DNA of 8,247 nucleotides from a bacterium (GCA_021813155.1 JAKALK010000040.1:1-8247), one strand, 5' to 3'. Positions 1 to 5,792 are shown, counted from the first letter of the stretch. Numbers and translations: made by a program. Notes: a model not told the origin generated them from the letters alone.

Positions 1-1
1 C

Positions 2-433
2 GGCCGGCCGCTAAAAACTCGAGACAAGGTGATTGGAATAATCCTTATTGTAATTTTCCTTTTCGTGTTTTACGTGGTTTTGGACGCAAATAAATACCGG
101 GCGATGGTTCGCGTGATTCCGGGCGAAGGAAAAGTGGGGGTGAACCCGACAACCGAGTATCTTGATTTTGGAGATTTGTCGCCGGGGATGAGTCAGGTTC
201 GGAAAGTGAAGATCAATAACGGAATTTTTATGCCGGTCTATGTGATGATTTGGAAAACCGGGAAGATCAGCGATTTAGTGACGATTAGCGACAACTACTT
301 CAAGGTTAAACCCGGAGAGGAGAAGGAGGTGGAATTTCCGCTTTATGTTCCGAATATGGATGTTGCTGACGCTTCGGGGACGGTTTTTACCGGCCGGGTT
401 TATTTGTTTAAAATTCCGACCTTCGGATTTTAG
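2..433 (+). CDS. Membrane-anchored beta-sandwich (Ig-like) protein, 5' end probably outside window
   Basis: One N-terminal membrane segment (about residues 2-19 counted from the GTG at 29) is followed by roughly 110 residues of alternating polar and hydrophobic strands with Ig-like/ASH-type features: 'LDFGDLSPG', then 'KVKINNG', then 'VKPGEEKEVEF', ending 'GRVYLFKIPTF'. The only start codon in the window is that GTG, but the frame is open to the left edge and encodes a basic stretch (GRPLKTRDK) just before the membrane segment. Those positive charges would hold the N terminus inside and put the sandwich outside, so I favour a start upstream of the window. Without them the protein would begin directly in the hydrophobic helix, with positive residues on the wrong side. 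The signal peptidase gene follows after 16 nt, so the two are probably cotranscribed. Function unknown; an extracytoplasmic accessory of the secretion/surface module is an inference from context. Confidence 0.65.
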   Translation, partial: GRPLKTRDKVIGIILIVIFLFVFYVVLDANKYRAMVRVIPGEGKVGVNPTTEYLDFGDLSPGMSQVRKVKINNGIFMPVYVMIWKTGKISDLVTISDNYFKVKPGEEKEVEFPLYVPNMDVADASGTVFTGRVYLFKIPTFGF

Positions 434-449
434 GGGTCGCTTATAACCA

Positions 450-1034
450 ATGACCAACGATGATCTGGATAAAAATGCCCAGCCGGAAGCTCGGGCGGAG
501 ATAAAGTCGGGAACAGAGACGCCCTCCGATCTTGCTCAAGGCAAACTGAGAAAAAAGAGAAGTTTTTTTCGATCCTTCTCTAATTTTCTGGTTTATGTGG
601 TGATAATTGTCGGTATTGTTTATGGGTTACCGAAGTTTCTAGTTTGGAAACTAAAGACAAATTATCCGATGGCGGCGATTACATCGGGATCGATGTGGCC
701 GGTGCTTAAAACCGGAGATCTGGTTTTTATCAGAGGGGTTCAGAGCAAGTCGGAAATTTCTCTTGGCGATATTATTGTTTTCCGGAATAGAACCAATAAC
801 ACGCTTACTATTCACCGCGTTGTAAAGTTGAGTGACGCAAAGATTACAACCAAGGGCGACGCGAACTTTACCGAAGATACGCCAATTGATTTTAGCGATG
901 TGATTGGCAAGACCTTAGTTTGGAGAGGCGGACCAGTGCATATTCCATATTTAGGATCGATTACTGTTTTTGCGAATGATTTAATTAAGAAAAACGATGC
1001 CAATGGTACCGGAGAAGCGGGAGGGAAAAAATAA
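450..1034 (+). CDS. Signal peptidase I, ER/archaeal/SipW type (S26B)
   Basis: This membrane protease removes signal peptides from exported proteins at the outer face of the membrane. The 194-residue protein has an acidic cytoplasmic N-terminal tail of about 30 residues, a basic stretch (KLRKKR), one clear membrane helix at about 45-66, and then the catalytic domain. Ser81 in 'SGSMWP' is the expected nucleophile. 'TIHRVV' supplies His122 where standard bacterial LepB enzymes carry the catalytic Lys, and 'TKGDAN' (Asp137) is the third conserved box. This Ser/His arrangement defines the ER-type branch that includes archaeal enzymes and Bacillus SipW. No strong Shine-Dalgarno precedes the ATG. 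The gene sits 16 nt after the beta-sandwich gene and 19 nt before a large exported protein, its likely substrate. I do not use the symbol sipW because orthology cannot be shown here. Confidence 0.9.
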   Translation: MTNDDLDKNAQPEARAEIKSGTETPSDLAQGKLRKKRSFFRSFSNFLVYVVIIVGIVYGLPKFLVWKLKTNYPMAAITSGSMWPVLKTGDLVFIRGVQSKSEISLGDIIVFRNRTNNTLTIHRVVKLSDAKITTKGDANFTEDTPIDFSDVIGKTLVWRGGPVHIPYLGSITVFANDLIKKNDANGTGEAGGKK

Positions 1035-1053
1035 ACTAGTTGATTGTATAATT

Positions 1054-2634
1054 ATGCCCAAAAAGGAACAGCCATCTCTTAAAAAAAACCTCTATAAGAG
1101 TAGGGCAATTCGAGATGGAGGCGGGGTTTTAGGCAAGGAAGCTGATTTCGGGTTAGTTTTATTTTTTAGAAATTTTTGGGAAAAAGTTTTTAATGCGATT
1201 GGGGAATTTAAGTTGAGCGTGGGTTATATTTTTAGATTACTTTTGGCTTCGAAGATTAGTTTGATTTTAGTTTTAATTACACTTGTTGTGCCACTTACTG
1301 CTTTTGAGGCACACGTAGTAAATGTGACGGCAACGATTGAACGGAGGCCGTGTTTTGAACGGCAAGTCAGAACTATCGGTTATTGGAAAAACCATCCCGA
1401 GGAGAGGATTTTCCCTCAGGCAGTTGGTGATACGACGGTGACAAATAATGCTCAGGCGAATGCGGTTTTCAATTTGCCGAACAATGTGATGGCGAACAAG
1501 CTTAAGAAACAGCTTTTAGCTCTTAAGTTTAGTATTGCTTACTTTGGCTCGGGCGATGGGCTTGTGATGCCTGAAAATATTACTTTGGACCAATTGGCGG
1601 CACAGGCAAATGCGGAGCTTTTAGCTAATCCTCAAAACTATGATCAAATTGCTTTCTACCACAACTTAATTGATGAAATTTTAAATATGCATACCATCTC
1701 GACTTGCAAGGTTTGTCCGCAAGGAGGAGAAATTTATTGGTATGACTTTATGGTTAATGATTCAACTAGAAGTATTAATGATTTAAGAGGCAGCGTTAAT
1801 CATGGGGATCATGTTAGGGCAAGATTTCAGGTGAATCCTTCGTGTGACAGTATTCAGCTTTCACTAGTGAGTTACAAGGCACCATCAGATGTTTTTGATG
1901 AAAATACAGCCGATCAGCAAACCGTTTTTGATTTACAAACGGGAACTTTTAATGGGAGTACTAGTACTTATTCGCTAGACGTTAACGTTCCTAGCTGCTA
2001 TTTCCAGATTGATTTCGTTAAGGGGCCGGTAATTGAGCACTTAGGTCCGGCTGGATCTGATAATTTCTACTCGACTCAAGGGCGGCTTATTTCAGCCGAT
2101 AATGGTGATCCGGGTGGGCCGAGCTGTGATTCTTCACCGAAGGGCCTCAAGCTTCCTAATTCTAGTGATGACAGTGCTTCGTCTAGTAATGAATCGTCTG
2201 GGAGTTTAGACTTAGGCAACGTTGGAGCTAGTGTGCTAAATATAATTCAGCCGTTGATTTCGGGTGATGAAGGTTCGACTTCAACTGACGTTACGACAAG
2301 CACAATTGAGACGCCAGGGGCGACAACTACAGTAACCACCGACACTTCAACAGATTCCACTTCTACTATTTCGGATACAACTTCGACTACGCCGATGGCT
2401 GATCCCGTCCCGGCTCCAACTGAGCCGACTTCGTTGCCATCTGATGCAATCCCGCCTTCGTCCGATACCACTCTGCCTGCGGATACAACTGTGCCGCCAG
2501 CCGATTTGGCACCGCCTCCATCTGCTTCCGTTGCACCGCCCCCCGCAGATACAACCCCACCGCCAGCCGATTCAACTCCTCCGCCAACCGACCCAACCCC
2601 GTCTCCAGTAGATACAACACCTCCGGCCTCGTAG
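1054..2634 (+). CDS. Large exported surface protein with GYWKNHPE domain and Ser/Thr/Pro-rich stalk
   Basis: The 526-residue protein has a long basic N-terminal region, a hydrophobic segment at about 65-83, and then 'AFEAHVVNVTATIE', which looks like the junction of a SipW-type signal peptide with the mature protein. The 'TIGYWKNHPEE' motif (about 107-117) opens a domain of roughly 125 residues. Next comes a Cys-containing beta-rich domain ('VPSCYFQIDFVKGPVIEHLGPAGSDNFY') of a type I recall in actinobacterial and CPR surface proteins. From about residue 364 to the end it is a low-complexity Ser/Thr then Pro/Thr/Asp stalk. There is no LPXTG motif and no C-terminal membrane helix, so attachment would depend on an uncleaved N-terminal segment or another partner. 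An in-frame ATG at 997 is possible, but it would overlap the peptidase gene by 38 nt and encode a tract that looks like out-of-frame reading, so I chose 1054. Start confidence is moderate because neither site has a good Shine-Dalgarno. Confidence 0.8.
   Translation: MPKKEQPSLKKNLYKSRAIRDGGGVLGKEADFGLVLFFRNFWEKVFNAIGEFKLSVGYIFRLLLASKISLILVLITLVVPLTAFEAHVVNVTATIERRPCFERQVRTIGYWKNHPEERIFPQAVGDTTVTNNAQANAVFNLPNNVMANKLKKQLLALKFSIAYFGSGDGLVMPENITLDQLAAQANAELLANPQNYDQIAFYHNLIDEILNMHTISTCKVCPQGGEIYWYDFMVNDSTRSINDLRGSVNHGDHVRARFQVNPSCDSIQLSLVSYKAPSDVFDENTADQQTVFDLQTGTFNGSTSTYSLDVNVPSCYFQIDFVKGPVIEHLGPAGSDNFYSTQGRLISADNGDPGGPSCDSSPKGLKLPNSSDDSASSSNESSGSLDLGNVGASVLNIIQPLISGDEGSTSTDVTTSTIETPGATTTVTTDTSTDSTSTISDTTSTTPMADPVPAPTEPTSLPSDAIPPSSDTTLPADTTVPPADLAPPPSASVAPPPADTTPPPADSTPPPTDPTPSPVDTTPPAS
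2398..2634 (+). repeat. Degenerate Pro/Thr/Ala/Asp repeat tract encoding the stalk
   Basis: This part of the surface-protein gene encodes an imperfect short repeat around PPPADTT, with variants such as PPADL, PPADST, PPTDPT and SPVDTT. Repeats diverge at the nucleotide level, with few exact copies in a row, so it is an old or selected low-complexity tract rather than a fresh minisatellite. Such tracts usually form extended wall-spanning stalks. Confidence 0.6.
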
Positions 2635-2640
2635 ATAAAT

Positions 2641-2680
2641 TAAAATAAAGCCCGTGAGACATATCGCAGGTTTTATTTTA
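2641..2680. terminator. Long hairpin between convergent genes, probable bidirectional terminator
   Basis: TAAAATAAAGCC (2641-2652) pairs with GGTTTTATTTTA (2669-2680) over 12 positions with one G-T wobble. Past a single C-A mismatch, GTGA pairs with TCGC around the 6-nt loop GACATA. The A/T-rich outer stem gives a T-rich 3' arm on both strands. It lies 6 nt after the surface-protein stop and 8 nt from the stop of the convergent membrane-protein gene, so it probably ends both transcripts. Confidence 0.75.
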
Positions 2681-2688
2681 CTAATATT

Positions 2689-3246
2689 TTAGAGTCGATC
2701 TACGGCTAAATAGTTTTTAGCGTTTTGGGTTTTGAGTTTGGGATTTAAAACAAGCCAGCGATAGATAAGAGGACTTACGGCTAGCGCCATAACCGAGTTG
2801 CCAACTAGGTGAATTAAGGTAAAGGGAATTTGGCCGGCTAGTGCGACAGCGAAGGTTTGGTTAAAGAAAATGGGACCGATAGTGAGGCCGGTTAGGGCGT
2901 CGTAAACAATAGTGCCGATAATTGAACAGGTTAAAAAGTTTAGTGGCTGAGCTGATTTGTTTTTTAAGAAGTAGTATGCGCCGATACCAATGCCGCCGTA
3001 AACGATTGCTGTAATCCAAGTCCAGGGTCCAACTTTGCCGTCTAAAATATCAAAGAGAACCATTGATAAAAAAGCAAAAAAGAAGGCGTTAATCCGACCA
3101 TATTTTTTGGCGAATGGCAGAGTGGACGCCATAACCGGTTCGAGGTTTGGGGCGCGGAAGGGGATAAAGCGCAAAAGAATTCCGCCTACAAGAACGGTGA
3201 GGTATTTTAATCCGCTTTTACCCTCCCAACTTTTTAGAAATTTCAT
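2689..3246 (-). CDS. Polytopic membrane protein resembling an ECF-transporter substrate-binding (S) subunit; predicted corrinoid uptake
   Basis: The 185-residue hydrophobic protein has about five or six membrane segments (roughly 14-32, 53-70, 75-95, 104-125, 133-165) and a basic C-terminal tail. The N-terminal 'LRFIPFRAPNLEPVMAS' and the glycine-rich 'VYGGIGIGAYYFL' recall ECF S components and the related DUF6580-like families. A motif with an acidic residue in a membrane segment occurs twice, 'FDILDGKVGP' (65-74) and 'YDALTGLTIGP' (115-125), suggesting an internal duplication. The ATG is 6 nt after the stop of the corrinoid adenosyltransferase gene, on the same strand, so they form an operon. 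S components are often encoded beside enzymes using their ligand, so a corrinoid substrate is a reasonable inference, but nothing in the sequence proves it. No ECF ATPase or T subunit is in the window. Confidence 0.7.
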   Translation of the reverse strand: MKFLKSWEGKSGLKYLTVLVGGILLRFIPFRAPNLEPVMASTLPFAKKYGRINAFFFAFLSMVLFDILDGKVGPWTWITAIVYGGIGIGAYYFLKNKSAQPLNFLTCSIIGTIVYDALTGLTIGPIFFNQTFAVALAGQIPFTLIHLVGNSVMALAVSPLIYRWLVLNPKLKTQNAKNYLAVDRL

Positions 3247-3252
3247 AGTTTT

Positions 3253-3774
3253 TTAGTACTCCAATCCTTTTTTGGCTTTAATGCCTTTCATATAGGGATG
3301 CTTAATTTCTTTCATTTCGGTCACAAGGTCGGCTAGCGTTATGAGTTTTTTCGGAGCATCGCGGCCGGTGAAGATAATGTGTTCTACGCGAGGCCTAACA
3401 TATTTTAATAGATATAGGGCATCTTTCAAGGTGATAAGCTTGAGTTTTAGGGCGTTATTGATCTCGTCCATGATAAGCATTTGCCACTTGCCGGTTGAAA
3501 CCTCCTTTTTTGCGTATTTTAAGGCGTTCTTAGCGGCTTTTTGATGGGCTGAGAGGGGAAGTTTATCGCCTAAAATTCCCACAAAACCAAGTCCCATTTT
3601 TACAATTTTTAGATATGGCGAAAGTTTTTTATAGGAAATATCTTCGCCTGATTTCCATGGGCCTTTAATAAATTGGACCATTAAAACCCGCCGGCCTTCA
3701 CCGATTGATCTTAACCCTTGGCCTAAAGCGGCCGTGGTTTTACCTTTTCCATTACCGGTGAAAACTAAAAACAT
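3253..3774 (-). CDS. cobO: Corrinoid adenosyltransferase (CobO/CobA/BtuR family)
   Basis: The enzyme transfers the 5'-deoxyadenosyl group of ATP to reduced cobalt of corrinoids, forming adenosylcobalamin for B12-dependent enzymes. The 173-residue product shows the family hallmarks in order: P-loop GNGKGKTT (7-14), 'VQFIKG' (33-38), 'IMDEINNAL' (101-109), 'FTGRDAP' (135-141) and the terminal 'KHPYMKGIKAKKGLEY'. The frame extends to a TTG at 3789, but that TTG overlaps a TATAAT box on this strand (3794-3789). The ATG at 3774 also starts right at the conserved region, so I chose it. The resulting leader would be only about 8 nt. The membrane gene follows after 6 nt. No corrin-ring synthesis genes are present, which fits salvage of preformed corrinoid rather than synthesis. 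Confidence 0.92.
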   Translation of the reverse strand: MFLVFTGNGKGKTTAALGQGLRSIGEGRRVLMVQFIKGPWKSGEDISYKKLSPYLKIVKMGLGFVGILGDKLPLSAHQKAAKNALKYAKKEVSTGKWQMLIMDEINNALKLKLITLKDALYLLKYVRPRVEHIIFTGRDAPKKLITLADLVTEMKEIKHPYMKGIKAKKGLEY

Positions 3775-3788
3775 TTTGAGGTATGACA

Positions 3789-3794
3789 ATTATA
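3789..3794 (-). promoter_or_regulatory. -10 box of the corrinoid operon
   Basis: TATAAT on the minus strand lies 14 nt before the adenosyltransferase ATG, so transcription would begin about 8 nt before the start codon and give a nearly leaderless mRNA. No convincing -35 is visible at 16-18 nt spacing. The upstream 40-bp palindrome (3826-3865) begins 31 nt further upstream, close enough for its bound protein to affect this promoter. Confidence 0.5.
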
Positions 3795-3825
3795 ACTATT
3801 AGTAGCCCTATTATTATCCCCAGCT

Positions 3826-3865
3826 TTACTACACTAAACTCACGATCGTATAATTAGTGTAGTAA
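3826..3865 (+). promoter_or_regulatory. 40-bp palindromic site overlapping the promoter of the PaaX/Cas2-like gene (copy 1)
   Basis: The outer 12 bases of each arm (TTACTACACTAA and TTAGTGTAGTAA) pair perfectly, as does the central ACGATCGT stretch; only four positions per arm fail to match. The site is identical to copy 2 (4448-4487) at 34 of 40 positions. Three of the six differences fall inside a TATAAT box at 3849-3854, where copy 2 has TGAATT. A weak -35 (TTTACT, 3825-3830) sits 18 bp upstream. The downstream AAGG (3864-3867) can serve as Shine-Dalgarno for the ATG at 3875. A protein bound here would block RNA polymerase, so this is a likely operator, probably for the product of the gene it precedes. 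Confidence 0.75.
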
Positions 3866-3874
3866 GGTATTGGT

Positions 3875-4438
3875 ATGAAAAAAAGTTTAACGGTAAAAGT
3901 TTTGGAGATTTTAGGTGAAGGACTAATGACGGCAACGGATGTTGTAACGGCTATTTTGGAATCGGGTTATGGGGCTTCTTATGCCAAGATAGATAGGAAT
4001 TATCGACGTATAGAATCGGTCAGAATTGACAGGATCAATGCAGCCAAAGAAAGACAACGATTTTATAATTTGATTTCTAAGCTTAAAAGGGAAGGATTAA
4101 TAACGGGGAAAGAGAAATTAAGATTAACTTTGCTTGGAAAGGATAAGATACTAAAGTCTAAGATTAATGGATTAGGGAGAAATAATTACAAAAAGGAAAA
4201 AGATTCTACAACTAAAATTATTACTTTTGATATACCAGAGAAAGATAGAAGCAAGAGAGATTGGTTTAGGGCGATTTTGGTTGAGTTAGGTTTTACGATG
4301 CTTCAAAAAAGTGTTTGGGTTGGTAAAGTTAAGATCCCCGAGGATTTTCTAGAAGATTTACGACTGCTTAAAATTAGTCAGTGCGTCCATATATTTACCG
4401 CGGAGAAGTTAGGAACTATTGATTTTGGAGATGACTAG
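3875..4438 (+). CDS. PaaX-like regulator: winged helix plus Cas2-like domain
   Basis: The 187-residue basic protein begins with a winged-helix region (about 5-95; recognition helix and wing near 'FYNLISKLKREGLITGKEKLRLTLLG') carrying a basic insert at about 36-60. After a Lys/Asn linker it has a Cas2-like ferredoxin fold (about 113-185): 'IITFDIPEKDRSKRDWFR' and 'LGFTMLQKSVWVG'. This matches the central domain of PaaX repressors, which is homologous to Cas2; Asp119 occupies the position of the conserved Cas2 aspartate. Such proteins are easily mis-annotated as Cas2, yet there is no cas1, CRISPR array or other cas gene here. The gene is visibly AT-richer (about 26-33% GC in three 60-nt samples) than the neighbouring enolase (about 38-53% in two samples). 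It is flanked by near-identical 40-bp palindromes, 9 nt before its ATG and 9 nt after its stop. Transcriptional autorepression is likely; nuclease or mobility functions are possible but unproven. Confidence 0.85.
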   Translation: MKKSLTVKVLEILGEGLMTATDVVTAILESGYGASYAKIDRNYRRIESVRIDRINAAKERQRFYNLISKLKREGLITGKEKLRLTLLGKDKILKSKINGLGRNNYKKEKDSTTKIITFDIPEKDRSKRDWFRAILVELGFTMLQKSVWVGKVKIPEDFLEDLRLLKISQCVHIFTAEKLGTIDFGDD

Positions 4439-4447
4439 TTTTTAATC

Positions 4448-4487
4448 TCACTACACTAAATTCACGATCGTGAATTTAGTGTAGTGA
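4448..4487. repeat. Perfect 40-bp palindrome behind the PaaX/Cas2-like gene (copy 2)
   Basis: TCACTACACTAAATTCACGA (4448-4467) is followed directly by its exact reverse complement (4468-4487), with no spacer. It begins 9 nt after the stop of the regulator gene and ends 15 nt before the enolase stop. On the plus strand it is followed by A7, and on the minus strand by GAGATTAAAAA, so neither strand has the U-tract of an intrinsic terminator. A second operator, an element end or a structured 3' end shared by the convergent genes are the alternatives. Confidence 0.85.
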
Positions 4488-4502
4488 AAAAAATGTTAAT
4501 TA

Positions 4503-5675
4503 TTAATTTTCTTGGGAGATTGTGAGGAGGCGGTTGTATTTAGCGATGCGTTCGCCTCGGGCGGGAGCGCCGAGTTTTAGGCCATAGGCCGAGGAGCCGT
4601 AAGCTAAGTCGGCGATAAAATCGTCTTCGGTTTCTCCGCTCCGATGCGAAACCACCACTTTCCAGTTCCAGGCGCGGGCTTGCTCAATGGCGGCGAGAGT
4701 TTCGGTGAGGGTTCCGATTTGGTTGGGTTTAATGATGATGCAGTTTATGGATTTAGCGGCGTGAGCTTTTTCCATTCTTTTGACGTTTGTAGTGGTTAGG
4801 TCGTCTCCGCAGATGAGGGTGGTTTGGCCGATTGATTTATTTAATTTGGTGAAATTCTTGAAATCGTTTTCGGCGAAGGGATCTTCGAGATAATGGAGTT
4901 TGAATTTGGATTTTAGCTCGTCGTAAAGTTTGGTGAGCTGGGCGGGGGTTTTTTTGATGTTGGAAGCGGCGGCATCGAGGCCAAATTGAATTTTATTTTG
5001 GAGATGGCTTGATTTGGCGACACGGGAGAGAATTCTAAAGGGTTCTAAATTGTCTTTGAGATTGGGAGCGAAACCGCCTTCGTCGCCTAATCCCGTGGCG
5101 CCTTTGCCGAAATTTTTTGAAAGGTATTCGCCTAGGTTTTTATAGAGAGCCAATCCGGTTTTAACCGATTCGGCGATATTTTTTGATTTGGGGATGATGA
5201 GATATTCCTGAAAGTCGAGGTTGTTTTTGGTGTGAAGTCCGCCGTTTATGACGTTAATAAAAAGTTTTGGGAATTCGGTTTTTTTTTGTTTATTGCCTAA
5301 AAGATGAGCGATGTGTTTCCAGAGGGGGAGATCGCGCGAGATGGCAGCGGCTTTGGCGGCGGCGACCGAAACGCCTAGAGTGGCGTTAGCTCCGAGTTTG
5401 GATTTGTTTTGGGTGCCGTCGAGTTTTAGAATGGCGTGATCGATGAGGTTTTGATTGCCGGCGTGGATGCCTTTAAGCGCCGGATCGATGATCTTAGCTA
5501 TGTTTTTGATGGCGATTTGGGGTTTAACGTAAGCCGCTTCATAGGAACCAGTGCTCTTGCCTTGGGGGACTGAAGTTATAGCCTCAACGCCGTTTTGGAG
5601 TTTTAAACGAATCGATATGGTCCATTCGCCACGCGAGTCGAGTTCGGTATTGGCTTTGATGGATTTGATTTTCAT
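4503..5675 (-). CDS. eno: Enolase (phosphopyruvate hydratase)
   Basis: Cytoplasmic glycolytic enzyme converting 2-phosphoglycerate to phosphoenolpyruvate with Mg2+. The catalytic set is complete in the 390-residue product: 'FQEYLI' (Glu157), 'GDEGGFAPN' (Glu199), metal ligands Asp234 ('LDAAAS'), Glu264 ('LEDP') and the 'GDD' aspartate (291/292), catalytic Lys316 ('IIKPNQIG'), 'SHRSGETED' (His344-Arg345-Ser346) and Lys367 ('LKLGAPARGER'). It is 30-40 residues shorter than common bacterial enolases, mainly from a reduced loop after 'AAAS' (about 238-250). The first mobile loop reads 'PQGKSTGS' instead of the usual 'PSGASTGS'. The frame extends to a TTG at 5729, but that TTG overlaps the -35 of the divergent promoter and the extra residues do not resemble enolase, so the ATG at 5675 was chosen. 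No clear promoter is visible; a weak TAAAAT lies 14 nt before the ATG. Confidence 0.96.
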   Translation of the reverse strand: MKIKSIKANTELDSRGEWTISIRLKLQNGVEAITSVPQGKSTGSYEAAYVKPQIAIKNIAKIIDPALKGIHAGNQNLIDHAILKLDGTQNKSKLGANATLGVSVAAAKAAAISRDLPLWKHIAHLLGNKQKKTEFPKLFINVINGGLHTKNNLDFQEYLIIPKSKNIAESVKTGLALYKNLGEYLSKNFGKGATGLGDEGGFAPNLKDNLEPFRILSRVAKSSHLQNKIQFGLDAAASNIKKTPAQLTKLYDELKSKFKLHYLEDPFAENDFKNFTKLNKSIGQTTLICGDDLTTTNVKRMEKAHAAKSINCIIIKPNQIGTLTETLAAIEQARAWNWKVVVSHRSGETEDDFIADLAYGSSAYGLKLGAPARGERIAKYNRLLTISQEN

Positions 5676-5722
5676 ACGTGTTTTAATACATTTTACCTTA
5701 TTTTTGCTAGGTTTTCTTCCTG

Positions 5723-5752
5723 TTGACAAAATAGGATATTATATGTTATAAT
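5723..5752 (+). promoter_or_regulatory. Sigma70-type promoter of the SemiSWEET-like gene
   Basis: A perfect TTGACA (5723-5728) is separated by 18 bp from a perfect TATAAT (5747-5752). Transcription should start near 5759, giving a leader of about 44 nt before the ATG at 5803. This is the only promoter in the window with two consensus hexamers. Confidence 0.8.
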
Positions 5753-5792
5753 TTGATTAAGTTAACAATTGATTTTTGACAATTTTGCTAAT

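Noticed and set aside
1..28. Cloning-site-like sequence (GGCCGGCC and CTCGAG) at the left edge
   Set aside because: It stays in frame with the first gene and encodes a sensible basic N-terminal stretch, so natural sequence is the simpler explanation.
1047..1052. TATAAT just before the ATG at 1054 as a promoter
   Set aside because: It ends one base before the start codon, so transcription would begin inside the gene; no -35 fits. It is probably a chance AT-rich stretch inside an operon.
2247..2662. Two minus-strand reading frames opposite the stalk-coding region
   Set aside because: They mirror the low-complexity Ser/Thr/Pro codons of the plus-strand gene and lack recognisable protein features.
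3875..4438. True CRISPR Cas2 gene
   Set aside because: The N-terminal winged helix and the absence of cas1, a leader and spaced repeats fit a PaaX-type regulator; the two palindromes are not a CRISPR array.
4448..4487. Intrinsic terminator call for the perfect palindrome
   Set aside because: Neither strand has a T-run directly after the stem.
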